Positions 30,624-40,060 of a stretch of DNA of 64,000 bases are shown here, in pieces. Under the pieces are notes generated by a model. That model saw only the letters and a program-made list of their open reading frames with translations, was not told where the DNA came from and ran no database searches. The stretch lies in NCBI RefSeq assembly GCF_000970025.1, contig NZ_CP009528.1, forward strand, positions 2,343,168-2,407,167, read 5' to 3'. The first letter of the stretch is position 1. Every line of letters starts with the position of its first letter. A program made the translations under genes and the position numbers. Source of the stretch: Methanosarcina barkeri MS. GTDB taxonomy: Archaea > Halobacteriota > Methanosarcinia > Methanosarcinales > Methanosarcinaceae.

Positions 30624-31127
30624 GTGGACAAAGTCTACAGGCGTTTGAATGACCAGGTCGAAAAGTCGGGGTATCACCTCAACCCTGACGTTGAGTTCAC
30701 AAAAGATCTTGTATGGGGGCTGCTCGCGAATGAACAGCGGTACGGCTACTGGTCCTGTCCATGCCGGCTTTCTGCCAACAACCTGGAAGAAGACCTGGAT
30801 ATTGTCTGTCCCTGCTACTATAGAGACCCCGACCTGAATGATTATGGAGCCTGTTACTGTGCACTTTACGTTTCGGACGAGGTTATCCGGGGAGAAAGAA
30901 AAGTAGAATCGATTCCTGAAAGGCGCCCTCCGAAAGAGCAAAGGGACGCCGAAAGAGCAGAAGAAAAGAAAAGAGCCGAGATGATGGAAACTACGGAATT
31001 TACAGGGAAACTTTCAAAACCGGTGTGGAGATGTAAGGTTTGCGGATATCTCTGTGCCATGGACGAACCGCCTGGCGTCTGTCCTATCTGTAAAGCGAAA
31101 AAGGAAAGATTTGAACGATTTATATAA
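30624..31127 (+). CDS. Ferredoxin:disulfide reductase with C-terminal rubredoxin domain
   Basis: 167 residues from the GTG. Residues 1-90 match the catalytic subunit of ferredoxin-thioredoxin reductase: SCPCRL (45-47), DIVCPCYY and ACYCALYV provide the 4Fe-4S ligands and the active-site disulfide. A charged helix (100-125) links to a rubredoxin fold with [10 protein letters not shown] and GVCPICKAK. The same fusion has been studied in M. acetivorans as a ferredoxin:disulfide reductase. The frame is open upstream to 30567 ([14 protein letters not shown]) behind AAGGGGGA, so a non-ATG start near 30573-30579 may be the real one. It probably reduces thioredoxin or glutaredoxin-type partners. Confidence 0.9.
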   Translation: MDKVYRRLNDQVEKSGYHLNPDVEFTKDLVWGLLANEQRYGYWSCPCRLSANNLEEDLDIVCPCYYRDPDLNDYGACYCALYVSDEVIRGERKVESIPERRPPKEQRDAERAEEKKRAEMMETTEFTGKLSKPVWRCKVCGYLCAMDEPPGVCPICKAKKERFERFI

Positions 31128-31263
31128 GTTTTTTCATATAGTTTTCTTTTTTTCAATGAGCTGATACCAGAACTCAAAATTACTTTTCTGACTCCCGGAC
31201 CCCGAATAATCAATCGATTTCTGATCGTGAAAATAATTTTGAAATTTTACTAATTTTGAAAGG

Positions 31264-32523
31264 CAGTGTGCCTAATCTTCTGTAAATTTTACTCTATACC
31301 CCTGATTCTTCTTTTTTGATTACTGCTCCATTACTATATACCTGTTTCCTGTAATCCAGTCTTCATTAATGTCTATCAGTATTGAGACTACCAGTCTCAA
31401 TACTGATTCCTGGTTCGAAAATGCTCCCACAACTCTGCTTCTTCTTTTTATTTCCTTGTTAGTTCTCTCCATCATATTTGTTGTCCTTATTCTTCTCCAA
31501 TGACTCTGTGGAAACTGCATGTAGTTCATTACATCATACTGAAAATGTTCAAGAGTATCAGCTGCACTTTTATATCCCATATTCTCCAGTTCCCTTATCA
31601 AATCCTGTAACTTCTGACGGTCTACCAATGCTTCTTTTATTTTTTTGATACTTCTTTCTGTTTCTTTTTTGGAACCTTTTTTAGAACTTGTCTTATCAGA
31701 TGAACATGACACGTCTGCCAGCTTGATCCAATAAAGGATTCTCTTACTGCTTTTTGTATTCCTTTATGGCCATCAGAAACAACTAACTTGACGCCTCTTA
31801 ACCCTCTTTCTTTAAGATCTTCGAATAGATCTTCCCAGAATAGAGAGTCTTCACTGTCTGCCAATCTTACTCCAAGAATCCACGTAAACCGTCATCTCTG
31901 ATTCCAGCAACTACAAAAAGAGCTTTATTTTCATAATGGAGTCCATCTCTTATTTTAAGATAAGTCGCATCAACAAAAAGGTAAGGAATTTCATGTTCTA
32001 TTGGCTTTGAGAGAAATTCTTCAACTTTCTCATCAAGGTCTTTAGTAATTCTGGAAACAGAAGAGGTCGAGATTCCCTCTACTCCTAAAGCAGTCATGAC
32101 CTTTTCCACCCGTCGGGTGGAAACACCTTGAAGGTAAGATTCCGCTACAGTAGCTAATATAGACTTTTCAACCCTGGAATATTTTTCAAATACCTGAGTT
32201 TCAAAAGGGAATTCACGGAACTGAGGCTTTAATAATTCAAGTTCTCCATATTTGGTAAGGAGAGTGTGGGGTTTGTAGCCGTTTCTACTGGCTTTTCGTG
32301 AATCAGTACGCTCATAACGTTGTGCATAAGATTGGAAGAGGGCTTCCTCCTCCATGACAAGATTTAAAAACCAGGTAATTAACTGGCGAATTCCATCTTC
32401 CTGATCGACTAGATAATCTTTTATGAATGAGAATACATTAATCATTGACTCTACATCCTATTTTTTGTGATGAAGAAAAGGGATATAGAGTCAATCATAT
32501 TTTACAGAACTTTCGCTACACTG
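31264..32523 (-). mobile_element. IS256-family element, degenerate
   Basis: 1260 bp bounded by inverted repeats starting CAGTGT at both ends, sharing TTCTGTAAA and ACTCTATA further in (31264 inward and 32523 inward). No target duplication is seen: the flanks GAAAGG and CCCATT differ, consistent with later rearrangement. The transposase is frameshifted. Confidence 0.8.
31320..32445 (-). pseudogene. IS256 (Mutator-type) transposase, two frameshifts
   Basis: Begins MINVFSFIKDYLVDQEDGIRQ and shows the family signatures YLFVDATYLKIRDG (first Asp), VSDGHKGIQKAV (second Asp) and TNMMERTNKEIKRRSRVVG (Glu). The frame breaks at about 31868, where a base is missing before GVRLADSED. It breaks again at about 31650 in an A run (seven instead of eight), before KIKEALVDRQKL. 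Full length would be about 375 residues. Inactive unless frameshifting occurs. Confidence 0.9.
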
Positions 32524-32524
32524 C

Positions 32525-33156
32525 CCATTAACAGCAGAAACATGGATTGCAGATTTCCCTTCAGTTCTTTTTGAAAAAGTAGATTTGAAAACCATTAAAA
32601 AACGTGAAGTAGGTAAAAGAGGAAGACCTCTGAAAAATGAGAAATTAAAGACATATTATAAGATTGATGGGACTATAAAGGTTAATGATGCTTTTGTTTT
32701 AAAAGAAATGGAAAAAATGGGACTTTTCATTCTTGTAAGTAATGATATCAGTCTTTCTCCTGAAGAGATGCTGAAGTATTACAAAGGACAGGATAGAGTA
32801 GAAAAAGGATTTCGATTTTTGAAAAGTGATACCTTTAGCGTATCGAAGGGTACCTCAAGAATAAATCAAGAATTGAAGCATTAACAATGATAATGGTTCT
32901 ATGCTTAATGATTTATTCTATTGCAGAATGGAAATTAAGGACAAAATTAGAAGAAAAAAATGAAACAGTTCCGGATCAGAAAGGAAAACCAACAAAAAGA
33001 CCAACAATGAGATGGATATTTTTCAAGTTTCAGGGAATTACAGAACTTATAACGCAGAAAAAGGGGAAAACAAAGTCAGAAATACTGAATATGGAAGAAA
33101 TTCACTGGAAAATATTGAGTATCATGGGAGAGGAATATGAAAATATATATATCTAG
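32525..33156 (+). pseudogene. IS1634-like transposase, C-terminal fragment with frameshift
   Basis: The reading frame enters directly from the IS256 edge (TAETWIADFPSVLFEKVD). It contains the catalytic Glu region YYKGQDRVEKGFRFLKS, loses frame near 32845 and resumes as YLKNKSRIEALTMIMVLCLMIYSIAEW to the end at 33156. This is the C-terminal third of an IS4-superfamily (IS1634-like) transposase; the N-terminal part is gone. Confidence 0.8.
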
Positions 33157-33360
33157 TTGCGTTAACCTGTCGAATATAGGATTTTTGGATAGGGCAATGT
33201 TTAAAAAATGGTTGTGTATTGCCATTGCACTGACGTACAAAAAATTCGAGATACCTGTATTCCAGCAATAGAACTCTTTTTCAGCAACTATTATTAGGTA
33301 TTTTAAGTCATTTTTGTAGGTGAACTCATGGTACAAAACCGTTGGAAAAAATTACACAGT

Positions 33361-33378
33361 GGGCTTTTCTTAAAGCCC
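33361..33378. terminator. GGGCTTT hairpin with trailing T-rich tract
   Basis: A perfect 7-bp stem GGGCTTT/AAAGCCC with loop TCTT, followed by TTTCTTG. It could be a terminator or an IS-associated hairpin. Confidence 0.4.
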
Positions 33379-33418
33379 TTTCTTGTGTAGGTAGGTATTC
33401 GGGATAAATCTCATTATC

Positions 33419-33564
33419 AAGATATAAATTTAGTGATAAGAATCTTCTATAAACTTTATTCCCGCATACTGAATCATCTTTTTATACTGCCTTTCTGGTG
33501 AAGTCAAGATATAAATTCAATGATCAGAATCTTCTATAAACTTTATTCCTGCATACTGAAAGTA
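33419..33564. repeat. Imperfect ~59-bp direct duplication
   Basis: Copies at about 33419-33477 and 33506-33564 share TCTTCTATAAACTTTATTCC and CGCATACTGAA, with few mismatches. The second copy runs into an IS200/IS605-type end (GTATCCGTGACTCTCTGCGC at 33591-33610) nearly identical to that at 29329-29348. Confidence 0.7.
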
Positions 33565-33627
33565 ATTGTCGGCCAGCCTGCAAAAGTCAGGGTATCCGTG
33601 ACTCTCTGCGCTCTCATAGTAATAAAT

Positions 33628-33746
33628 ATTATCAAAAATTATTTATTATCAAAAATTATTTATTATCAAAAATTATTTATTATCAAAAATTATTTATTAT
33701 CAAAAATTATTTATTATCAAAAATTATTTATTATCAAAAATTATTT
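33628..33746. repeat. 17-bp tandem repeat, seven perfect copies
   Basis: Seven units of ATTATCAAAAATTATTT spanning exactly 119 bp, directly after the IS end remnant. It creates a repetitive Ile/Tyr/Leu reading frame that is not a gene. Confidence 0.92.
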
Positions 33747-33829
33747 ACTTTTTTTAAAACCTATTACGATAAAATGTTAAAAGTCTATAATTACTAATAG
33801 TGGTGTTTTTATTCCTTCCAGCCGCCTTA

Positions 33830-34738
33830 TCAGAGAAATTCCTCAAAACCTGCTTTACCTTTTGAATAGGCTTCATGCCATCCTGAAGGTACGGGCGCTT
33901 TTTCATAAAGATTTTTCCTCTGAGCCTCAAGAAGCTCCGGGGTCTTTCCCATAAACTCTGCAGCACAGAGTACCCGGCTTTCAATCATTCCAGCCAGTTC
34001 TTTTAACCAGCTGTATCCTTCAAAAGACCTGAGTAGATGGTGGTCCAGAATCAGGGTATCAACATGTCTGGCCAGAAGGAGAGCATTTTCTGAAGCCTCT
34101 TTTCCTGCTTCAGGAACGCGGTGCGAAAGATAAAGAGGAGGGCCTGAGGCAAAAACAATTGTGGGTTCCCAGTCAAGCACTTTGAGAACTGATTTCCTGT
34201 CCAGAAGCTGGATGTCAGAACTATGGACAAAAACCTCATCACCCTCACAGATCCGGGTCATCATTACGGTCCCAAAACCTTTTTCCCCGGTTCCATGAGG
34301 GACAGGAGAAGAAAACTCCATATTGCCAGACTTCACACCTTCCGAAGCCGGAAGAGGAAAACCTAGAAAATCCAAAAGTTCACGCCTCCGCTTTGAAGAC
34401 AAGCCTGAGATTTTTTCCGGACCTTTACACCAGAAGTTTATCCCGTCAAGCGAAGGGAGAGCTTCCATCGGCAGCTGATACGGATCTTCAGCCCTCATCG
34501 GCATGTGGTCACCGTGAAAATGGCTGATAACAACATCTGTAGCCTGCCCAAATGCAGAAAGAACTTTTTCTCTTATCCTGAAAGCAGCAGCAACCTCTAT
34601 TGGGTGGGGAAGCAGGCCTGAACGTAAGCGTGCAAGCGCAACTCCGGGATCGATCAGGATCGTTCTATCGTCCGTCTTTACAACGCAGGCAAGGGATCTT
34701 GCCCCAAAGGACTCACACCCAAGTATTTCTATCTGCAC
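33830..34738 (-). CDS. MBL-fold metallo-hydrolase, UPF0282 family
   Basis: 302 residues, full length for this archaeal family of unknown function. The opening QIEILGCESFGARSLACVV, the metal-binding SHFHGDHMP near 72, a second metal region PVPHGTGEKGFG near 150, then VHSSDIQLLD and ILDHHLLRS. The start is GTG 34738 behind GGAG. The translation start region is triplicated upstream (34739-34822). Confidence 0.9.
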   Translation of the reverse strand: MQIEILGCESFGARSLACVVKTDDRTILIDPGVALARLRSGLLPHPIEVAAAFRIREKVLSAFGQATDVVISHFHGDHMPMRAEDPYQLPMEALPSLDGINFWCKGPEKISGLSSKRRRELLDFLGFPLPASEGVKSGNMEFSSPVPHGTGEKGFGTVMMTRICEGDEVFVHSSDIQLLDRKSVLKVLDWEPTIVFASGPPLYLSHRVPEAGKEASENALLLARHVDTLILDHHLLRSFEGYSWLKELAGMIESRVLCAAEFMGKTPELLEAQRKNLYEKAPVPSGWHEAYSKGKAGFEEFL

Positions 34739-34822
34739 ATTTTACTCCTTTACCCAAGTTTTTATCTGCACATTTACTCCTTTACTCAAGTATTTCTATC
34801 TGTACATTTTACTCCTTTCCAG
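34700..34822 (-). repeat. Translation-start region present in three tandem copies
   Basis: The ~33-bp segment containing AAAGGAGTAAAATGTGCAGA and the following ATACTTGGGT-type bases occurs three times in a row. The copy nearest the gene provides the start. The outermost overlaps the stop codon of the AI-2E gene (GAG TAA). Frames from the outer copies terminate quickly. Confidence 0.8.
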
Positions 34823-35852
34823 AAAGGTATTCTCTGGAAAACATCTGTACTGTCAGAACGAAGTAGGAAAGCAAGAGGGGACCTATAACGATTCCTAACA
34901 GTCCGAAAAGAGATACTCCTATAACAACTCCAAGCAGAGACAGAAACGGATGGATTTCTCCAACTCTTTTCTGGATAATGGGCCTGAGGAAATTGTCAAT
35001 AACACTTATAAAAATCCCAGCTGCAAGTATAGCGATCGCTGCAGTATAGTCCTTCTGGAAAAACTGGACAATAATTGCAGGAACCCAGACTAAAGGCGCT
35101 CCGACAACAGGCAAAAAGGATAGAATTGCTGCAATGAAGCCCCAGAGGAAAGCTCCCTGGATACTAAAGATAACAAATACTATAGTTAGAATTCCACCCT
35201 GGACAAGAGCAACTGCCCCGCTGGCGATAAGAGTCGTCCGAACCATTCTCCGGAACTCATCCAGAAGAGTGGCTGTATTTTCTTCATTGAAAGGAACTGC
35301 AACAGAGACCTGGCGCATAAAATCCGAATCCTCTTCAGTAAAGAGGTAGTAAAGCAGAAAGTACATTATCAATAGCCCGATGGACTGATGGCTTATACTC
35401 TGGATTGACCCCACAATGAACAGGCTTGTGTAATTAACGGCCTGTGAAGCAAGTTCCATTGCTTTTTCTTCAATTTTGGACTGGAATACATTTATAGGAA
35501 TATTCAGCCTTAAGAGAGAATCAGTTAAAAAGTGACCTCCAGCTTCAATAGACGCGAGAATGGATGCCTGATTAACTAAAAGCTGTTCGATTTCGTCGAT
35601 GATTGTATTCAAAAGAAAGTAAAGAGGAACCAGTACAACAAAAATAGAAATTATTATTACAAGTATGGCTGCGAATTGCTTCCGAATCTTTAGTTTTCTT
35701 ATGAGAAAATGGTATAAAGAACGAAATATAACGAAAAGGATCAAAGCTCCAAAAATATAATTTAAATAAGGAAGTGTGGCATAAGCGATAAGCACAGTCA
35801 GAACAACAATTATGAGAAGGGCCAGAGCCATCTTTACAACTTTTTTCATCAA
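34809..35852 (-). CDS. AI-2E family transporter (UPF0118)
   Basis: 347 residues with about eight membrane segments. Two helices lie at the N-terminus (8-50), followed by the central amphipathic region and the conserved C-terminal set ILSFLPVVGAPLVWVPAIIV, NFLRPIIQKRVGEIHPFLSLLGVVIGVSLFGLLGIVIGPLL. It is more typical of the family core than the paralogue at 5623-6729. The substrate is unknown. It lies upstream of the UPF0282 gene on the same strand, 70 bp apart, likely co-transcribed. Confidence 0.9.
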   Translation of the reverse strand: MMKKVVKMALALLIIVVLTVLIAYATLPYLNYIFGALILFVIFRSLYHFLIRKLKIRKQFAAILVIIISIFVVLVPLYFLLNTIIDEIEQLLVNQASILASIEAGGHFLTDSLLRLNIPINVFQSKIEEKAMELASQAVNYTSLFIVGSIQSISHQSIGLLIMYFLLYYLFTEEDSDFMRQVSVAVPFNEENTATLLDEFRRMVRTTLIASGAVALVQGGILTIVFVIFSIQGAFLWGFIAAILSFLPVVGAPLVWVPAIIVQFFQKDYTAAIAILAAGIFISVIDNFLRPIIQKRVGEIHPFLSLLGVVIGVSLFGLLGIVIGPLLLSYFVLTVQMFSREYLSGKE

Positions 35853-36356
35853 ACCTAATTGGCTTTCTATTATTAAAATATAAGTATGACTGTTTCAAAT
35901 CAACCGTTGACCCGCAATTATTGCGCCGGTTTATCACAAACCGTTGCGCCGGTTTATCACGCCGATAGGGTTCGGGGATAAGGTACTCAAATTCAAATGT
36001 TGCCAGGAGTTTTCGATCAACCGTTGCGCCGGTTTATCACGCTGATAGGGTTTGGTGATAAGATTCTGGTTTTCGTCATTTCCTATGGACAAGATGATTT
36101 TCAATTTAAGACTGCATTGGTTTTTATGAGGACATTGTGAAGATACCCACACAAAACAACGAAGAGCCAAGACCCTCAAACCCAAACGTTGCTAGGGTTT
36201 TTGGTCAAGATTTTATTCAAAAGGCTTGTTGTACCGCTTGACCACGTCGACCGCGTCGTTGCTGTGGTTTTCGCTTAAGCCTTATTTGAAAAAGCTTGCG
36301 AGAAAGACGTTTTTTGAAAAGGCTTGCAGGAAAGTAGTTTTTTGAAAAGGCTTATG
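35853..36356. other. Spacer with ~45-bp direct repeats
   Basis: GTTGCGCCGGTTTATCACGC followed by GATAGGGTT and GATAAG occurs at about 35941-35983 and 36021-36063, with a partial copy at 35920. A TTTTTTGAAAAGGCTTGCAG-type repeat lies at 36280-36356. No gene is seen. The sequence is unlike the AT-rich spacers elsewhere. Confidence 0.55.
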
Positions 36357-37460
36357 TTAAAAGTCTGTTATCAGGGTTTGCTTTTCATCCCTTTCGCGGA
36401 GTTTGGTGACTCCTATGCCTACTAACCTGAGCTTTCGATTCCCTATAAATTCGGAGAGAAGCTGTATGGCTGTCCTTTTGATCACAAAGATGTCCGAAGT
36501 CCAGATTGGGATGGTTTTTGAGCGTGTATAGGTAGAGAAATCCTCGAAACGCACAGTGAGGACTACGGTTTTGAAAAGAAGCCTGTTTTTAAGAAGAGAA
36601 CTATGTACACTTTCAGCGAGCAGGTCAAGAGACCCGGTAATTTTTACAGGGTCACTGGTGTCTTCAGCAAAAGTTCCATGCCTGCTAATTGATTTTACAC
36701 TTTCCTTTTCCCTAACTTCCCTAAAATCAAGCCCGTTTGCCAATTGCTTCATGCGAAGTCCAATTTTTCCGAACTTTCCAGAAAGAAGCTGTACATCACA
36801 GTTTGCAAGTTCTTCTACCCTGTTTAAGCCCATTGACTTCAGTGTATCAGCCGTTTTTTCCCCTATTCCTGGAATTTTTGAGACCGGCAGCGGAAAAAGA
36901 AATTCTCTTACATCTTCGGGCCTGACAATGGTAAGCCCATCAGGCTTCTGGAAATCAGATGCGATTTTTGCGATTAATTTGTTAGGACCGACTCCGACTG
37001 AACAGGTAATTCCTTCCTGCTTCTGTACCTCGTCCTTGATCCTGAGGGCGTAAAGGGCGGCATCTTTAAAATTTGTGATCTCGGGTCCTGGCACAAGATA
37101 GGCTTCATCCACACTGACTTGCTGAAACCTGTCTGCAAATCCCTTCAAAAGTTCCATTATTTTTGCCGAAACGCCCACGTAGAGTTTCATGTTTACAGGC
37201 AAAAAAACCGCATCCGGACAGAGCCTGTAAGCCTGTGATATGGGCATTGCGGAGTGAATTCCGTATTTCCGCGCTTCATACGAGCAGGTGCTCACAACTC
37301 CTCTTCCCGAACCTCCTTTCGGGTCAGAGCCCACAACTACAGGCATTCCTTTCAATTCCGGTCTCTCTCTGACCTCAACCGACGCAAAGAAACTGTCCAT
37401 ATCCGCGTGGAAGGTAATTCGCCTTTCAGGAGGATTTATTTTCAAACTGGAAACAGGCAT
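36357..37460 (-). CDS. dinB: DNA polymerase IV (Y-family, translesion)
   Basis: 367 residues, normal length. The catalytic site is HADMDSFFASVE at about 18-29 and SVDEAYL near 119. The steric-gate aromatic follows MDS. A helix-hairpin-helix IPGIGEKTADTLKSMG lies near 196, and the little-finger domain fills 250-360. It copies past damaged bases with low fidelity. The C-terminus (KQTLITDF) may be a PCNA-binding peptide because of the final hydrophobic/aromatic residues; this is inferred. Confidence 0.96.
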   Translation of the reverse strand: MPVSSLKINPPERRITFHADMDSFFASVEVRERPELKGMPVVVGSDPKGGSGRGVVSTCSYEARKYGIHSAMPISQAYRLCPDAVFLPVNMKLYVGVSAKIMELLKGFADRFQQVSVDEAYLVPGPEITNFKDAALYALRIKDEVQKQEGITCSVGVGPNKLIAKIASDFQKPDGLTIVRPEDVREFLFPLPVSKIPGIGEKTADTLKSMGLNRVEELANCDVQLLSGKFGKIGLRMKQLANGLDFREVREKESVKSISRHGTFAEDTSDPVKITGSLDLLAESVHSSLLKNRLLFKTVVLTVRFEDFSTYTRSKTIPIWTSDIFVIKRTAIQLLSEFIGNRKLRLVGIGVTKLRERDEKQTLITDF

Positions 37461-37514
37461 TATTCTCAGATAGGAAATAATATAAAAAAGGATTGAGGAA
37501 GTCGAGTGAAAGTA

Positions 37515-37813
37515 TTAACCTGTTGTTTTTATTTCAGCGCCATCAGGAATATTGAAAACAAATTCAGAATCTGGAATTCCTGAATTAACCTTAAGGTCCC
37601 ATATTTCAACTTTTGCTGTCAGGTTTCCGCTACTATCATACATCTCGTACTTAAGAGGCATCCATGTTTCTTTATCTACCCAGACTTTCGTGTAGTATTG
37701 TGCAGCACTTTTTCCGGTTTCTTTAGGATTTGTATTCAGCAGATACGTTTCCCTATTGTCAAGCTTCTCAACTCCAAGTAAGGAGACATTCGTATCATTG
37801 AGGATAATTCCTA
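37515..37813 (-). pseudogene. Lipoprotein (LolA/DUF4367-like) C-terminal fragment
   Basis: A ~95-codon frame with no start codon: VSLLGVEKLDNRETYLL, then QYYTKVWVDKETWMPLKYEMYD and FVFNIPDGAEIKTTG ending at TAA 37517. The pattern resembles the last strands of LolA-fold outer-surface lipoproteins common in Methanosarcina. The 5' end is lost at a junction with the VOC fragment. Confidence 0.65.
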
Positions 37814-37977
37814 TAGCCGGCTATTAGCAAAATATTTTCTATCTGAGCCAGCTCCAGGACGATTTGCGGGATTTCAAAGCGCATGGCTGCGGGGGAGCCA
37901 AGGAGTTCTTCATAGAATTTGAGGGATGAGTCGAGGTCGTTTACATAGAGACGGGAGAGGGTTTGAAGGATTTTCAT
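37800..37977 (-). pseudogene. VOC/glyoxalase-like N-terminal fragment
   Basis: 60 residues beginning MKILQTLSRLYVNDLDSSL and FYEELLGSPAAMRFEIPQI, the first half of a vicinal-oxygen-chelate domain. It stops at TGA 37795 just after crossing into the lipoprotein fragment. The second betaalphabetabetabeta module is missing. Confidence 0.7.
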
Positions 37978-38042
37978 AGTTACCTAAATAACTGTTATGT
38001 TAAATTAGTTATTAGGTAAGATTGAACTTGAATATAAATCCT

Positions 38043-38609
38043 TCAAAAAATTTCCCAATTTAGTTCACTCTTTAAACCCTTTTCGAAATCCTTCTCGAAA
38101 TCTTTAAGGCTTTTCTCTATCAATCCTGGAGTTAGTTCAAAATTTTGTGGAGATTGCAATTCAATCTCGATTTCACTTCCTTTTAAACTCTTAAGACACG
38201 GAGAAACCAAGAAAAAGAAGAGTAACATAAATAAGAATACGTATTGCGTTGTGTTATCCTTCCAGTCAATAAATGATAATCCAAATATGGAAAATAATAA
38301 AAATAAAAATGTAATCTTTCTTCTAAAACTGTGGCAAGGTGACTCTAGCCACCACTTTGGTATCGAAGTGTCTATTTTGTGATTCCAAATGTCTTCAAGT
38401 AACTGTTTTGCAGAGTTAGTTACCTTAGGTTCAAAATTGAGTTTTCTACAATTCGTGAATTCATCCTTTGCTGAAAAATAATCTTTGAGCTTATAATAGA
38501 AGCAACCTAAAAAATAACTATTATATGATTCAATCCTTAACGTATTATATCTCAAGAGTTCAGAAGTTACTTTTGCTAATAATTTAATTGAAATATTTGA
38601 ATTACGTTT
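38043..38609 (-). pseudogene. C-terminal half of TPR-membrane gene split by IS
   Basis: A 189-codon frame whose first codons (KRNSNISIKLLAK) directly continue the reading frame of the TPR gene at 40061-41335 if the IS and one copy of the target duplication are removed. It contains another helical-repeat segment (SYFLGCFYYKLKDYFSAKDEF) and two predicted membrane helices near 95-140. The ATG within the IS edge (38612) could start translation of this half alone, but without a clear ribosome-binding site. Confidence 0.85.
38598..38609. repeat. 12-bp target-site duplication, left copy
   Basis: TGAATTACGTTT here and again at 40061-40072 flank the IS. The length fits IS4-family insertions. Confidence 0.9.
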
Positions 38610-40060
38610 CATTGGTCATCGGTTAAGGATTTATTTCCTTCTTCTGTTACTCTTTTTGAATCCAATTTTTCATTTATTACTCAAACCATTCATCTCTAAA
38701 CCTTTCTCTGTTTACATGAGGATCTAATGCTTGACTTTCATATACGCTCATTATCGTTTCAAAAGTTCTTTGAATTCCACATCTATGCAGAATTACTGTC
38801 AATAAATCTGATGCATTCTCTGCAAATATTGTACTCCAACGTAACTGCGTATATCTAGCCATTTTTTCAGGATGAGTTGTTGATTTTCTTACAAGAGAAT
38901 ATATTCTTCTGCTAACGATTAGTGTCAATATTGCTGTCCAGATTCGAGCTTCAATTACCTGCACATTCTTTGTTTCAAGAACGTCCAGCGAGTATTTGCT
39001 TTTCAATTCCTTAAACAACAGTTCTATGTCCCATCTTGCCTCATATAAGTTTGCAATGTCTTTTGCATTCAAAATATCTTTCTGAATATTTGTGATGTAA
39101 ATGTGGTATTTTTCATCCTCATCGTTATATACGGCAACAAGACGTACATTTATCTCGTCCTGTTTTTGCTTGCCTTTATACTCTCTTCTTTTGAATTCTA
39201 TTTTTACAACTGCATCAATATCTTTTCCAGAAAGTTGCTTAATACATTCACTAACAGGTTTTCCAGCGAACTCTTTGCTTTTTGTCTTAGAAAGTCCCTC
39301 TTCAATAGAAACAAGAATAGGGTCTATATTCTTCCTAATCCTTGAGACAAAATATCCCCCATTTTCTTCAACTCTTGCAAACATTTGAGTTTTGTAGAAA
39401 CCAAGATCAACAAGGAGAATACGGTCTTTGATCCAGGGACCTATTTTTAATGTCTTTATTTCAGCTGTTTTTTCAGAGTACAGAGCAACGGTTCTAGGTC
39501 CGTTAGCAACTGCACTTACCATAACTCCAACTTTTACTCCTGCAGCTACTGTTCTTGATCTTGCTGCAGGAAACTTGTCTGCTAACGAGGAATGGAGACG
39601 AACAATTGTGCTGTCCTGAATGACAACATCTTGGAAGGTTTCGAGTTTCTTGCTAAGTTTCCTACCAGGTTCTTTTGCAAGCTCTCCCATGCCATGAATT
39701 ACACACTGGTGAAGAAACTCAACAAGTTCTGGAGTGAAACGATAGTACCAGCTGCTATCGCTTATGGTTTTTTGTGACTCAGTTTCATATTCGCGTTTCA
39801 AACTGGCAAGTGTACGCTGTAAGCGTACACCAAAACTGAGAGTTAAAACCCAAAAGATAATGACAGGGTCAATTTTACGTTCACGTACTATAAGACCAGT
39901 TTCTTTGGCAGTTTGCCTTAACCACTCTTCGGGAAACATTTCCCGAAGAGAGTCTTCAAGAGTAAGTGGGGGACAAGGAGACATAGATACAGAGATATTT
40001 ATATTACTAATATAAAAAACACATACAAGAGAGGGAATTTAATGCTTAACCGATGACGCA
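38610..40060 (-). mobile_element. IS4-family insertion sequence, 1451 bp, complete
   Basis: The ends share the 13-bp inverted repeat GTCATCGGTTAAG. It encodes one intact transposase and is flanked by perfect 12-bp duplications. A truncated second copy lies at 29353-29949, with the same right end. The exact duplication and intact transposase point to a recent insertion. Confidence 0.93.
38677..39984 (-). CDS. IS4-family DDE transposase
   Basis: 435 residues. The catalytic residues are in VVIQDSTIVRLH (Asp), LLVDLGFYKTQMF (Asp) and ARWDIELLFKELKSKY (Glu, in the Y-(2)R-(3)E-(6)K signature). An N-terminal helical DNA-binding domain precedes the RNase H fold, which carries a beta-strand insertion between the second Asp and Glu. 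Confidence 0.92.
   Translation of the reverse strand: MSPCPPLTLEDSLREMFPEEWLRQTAKETGLIVRERKIDPVIIFWVLTLSFGVRLQRTLASLKREYETESQKTISDSSWYYRFTPELVEFLHQCVIHGMGELAKEPGRKLSKKLETFQDVVIQDSTIVRLHSSLADKFPAARSRTVAAGVKVGVMVSAVANGPRTVALYSEKTAEIKTLKIGPWIKDRILLVDLGFYKTQMFARVEENGGYFVSRIRKNIDPILVSIEEGLSKTKSKEFAGKPVSECIKQLSGKDIDAVVKIEFKRREYKGKQKQDEINVRLVAVYNDEDEKYHIYITNIQKDILNAKDIANLYEARWDIELLFKELKSKYSLDVLETKNVQVIEARIWTAILTLIVSRRIYSLVRKSTTHPEKMARYTQLRWSTIFAENASDLLTVILHRCGIQRTFETIMSVYESQALDPHVNRERFRDEWFE

Noticed and set aside
33520..33780. 86-codon ORF of repeating Ile/Tyr/Leu/Lys
   Set aside because: Pure read-through of the 17-bp minisatellite.
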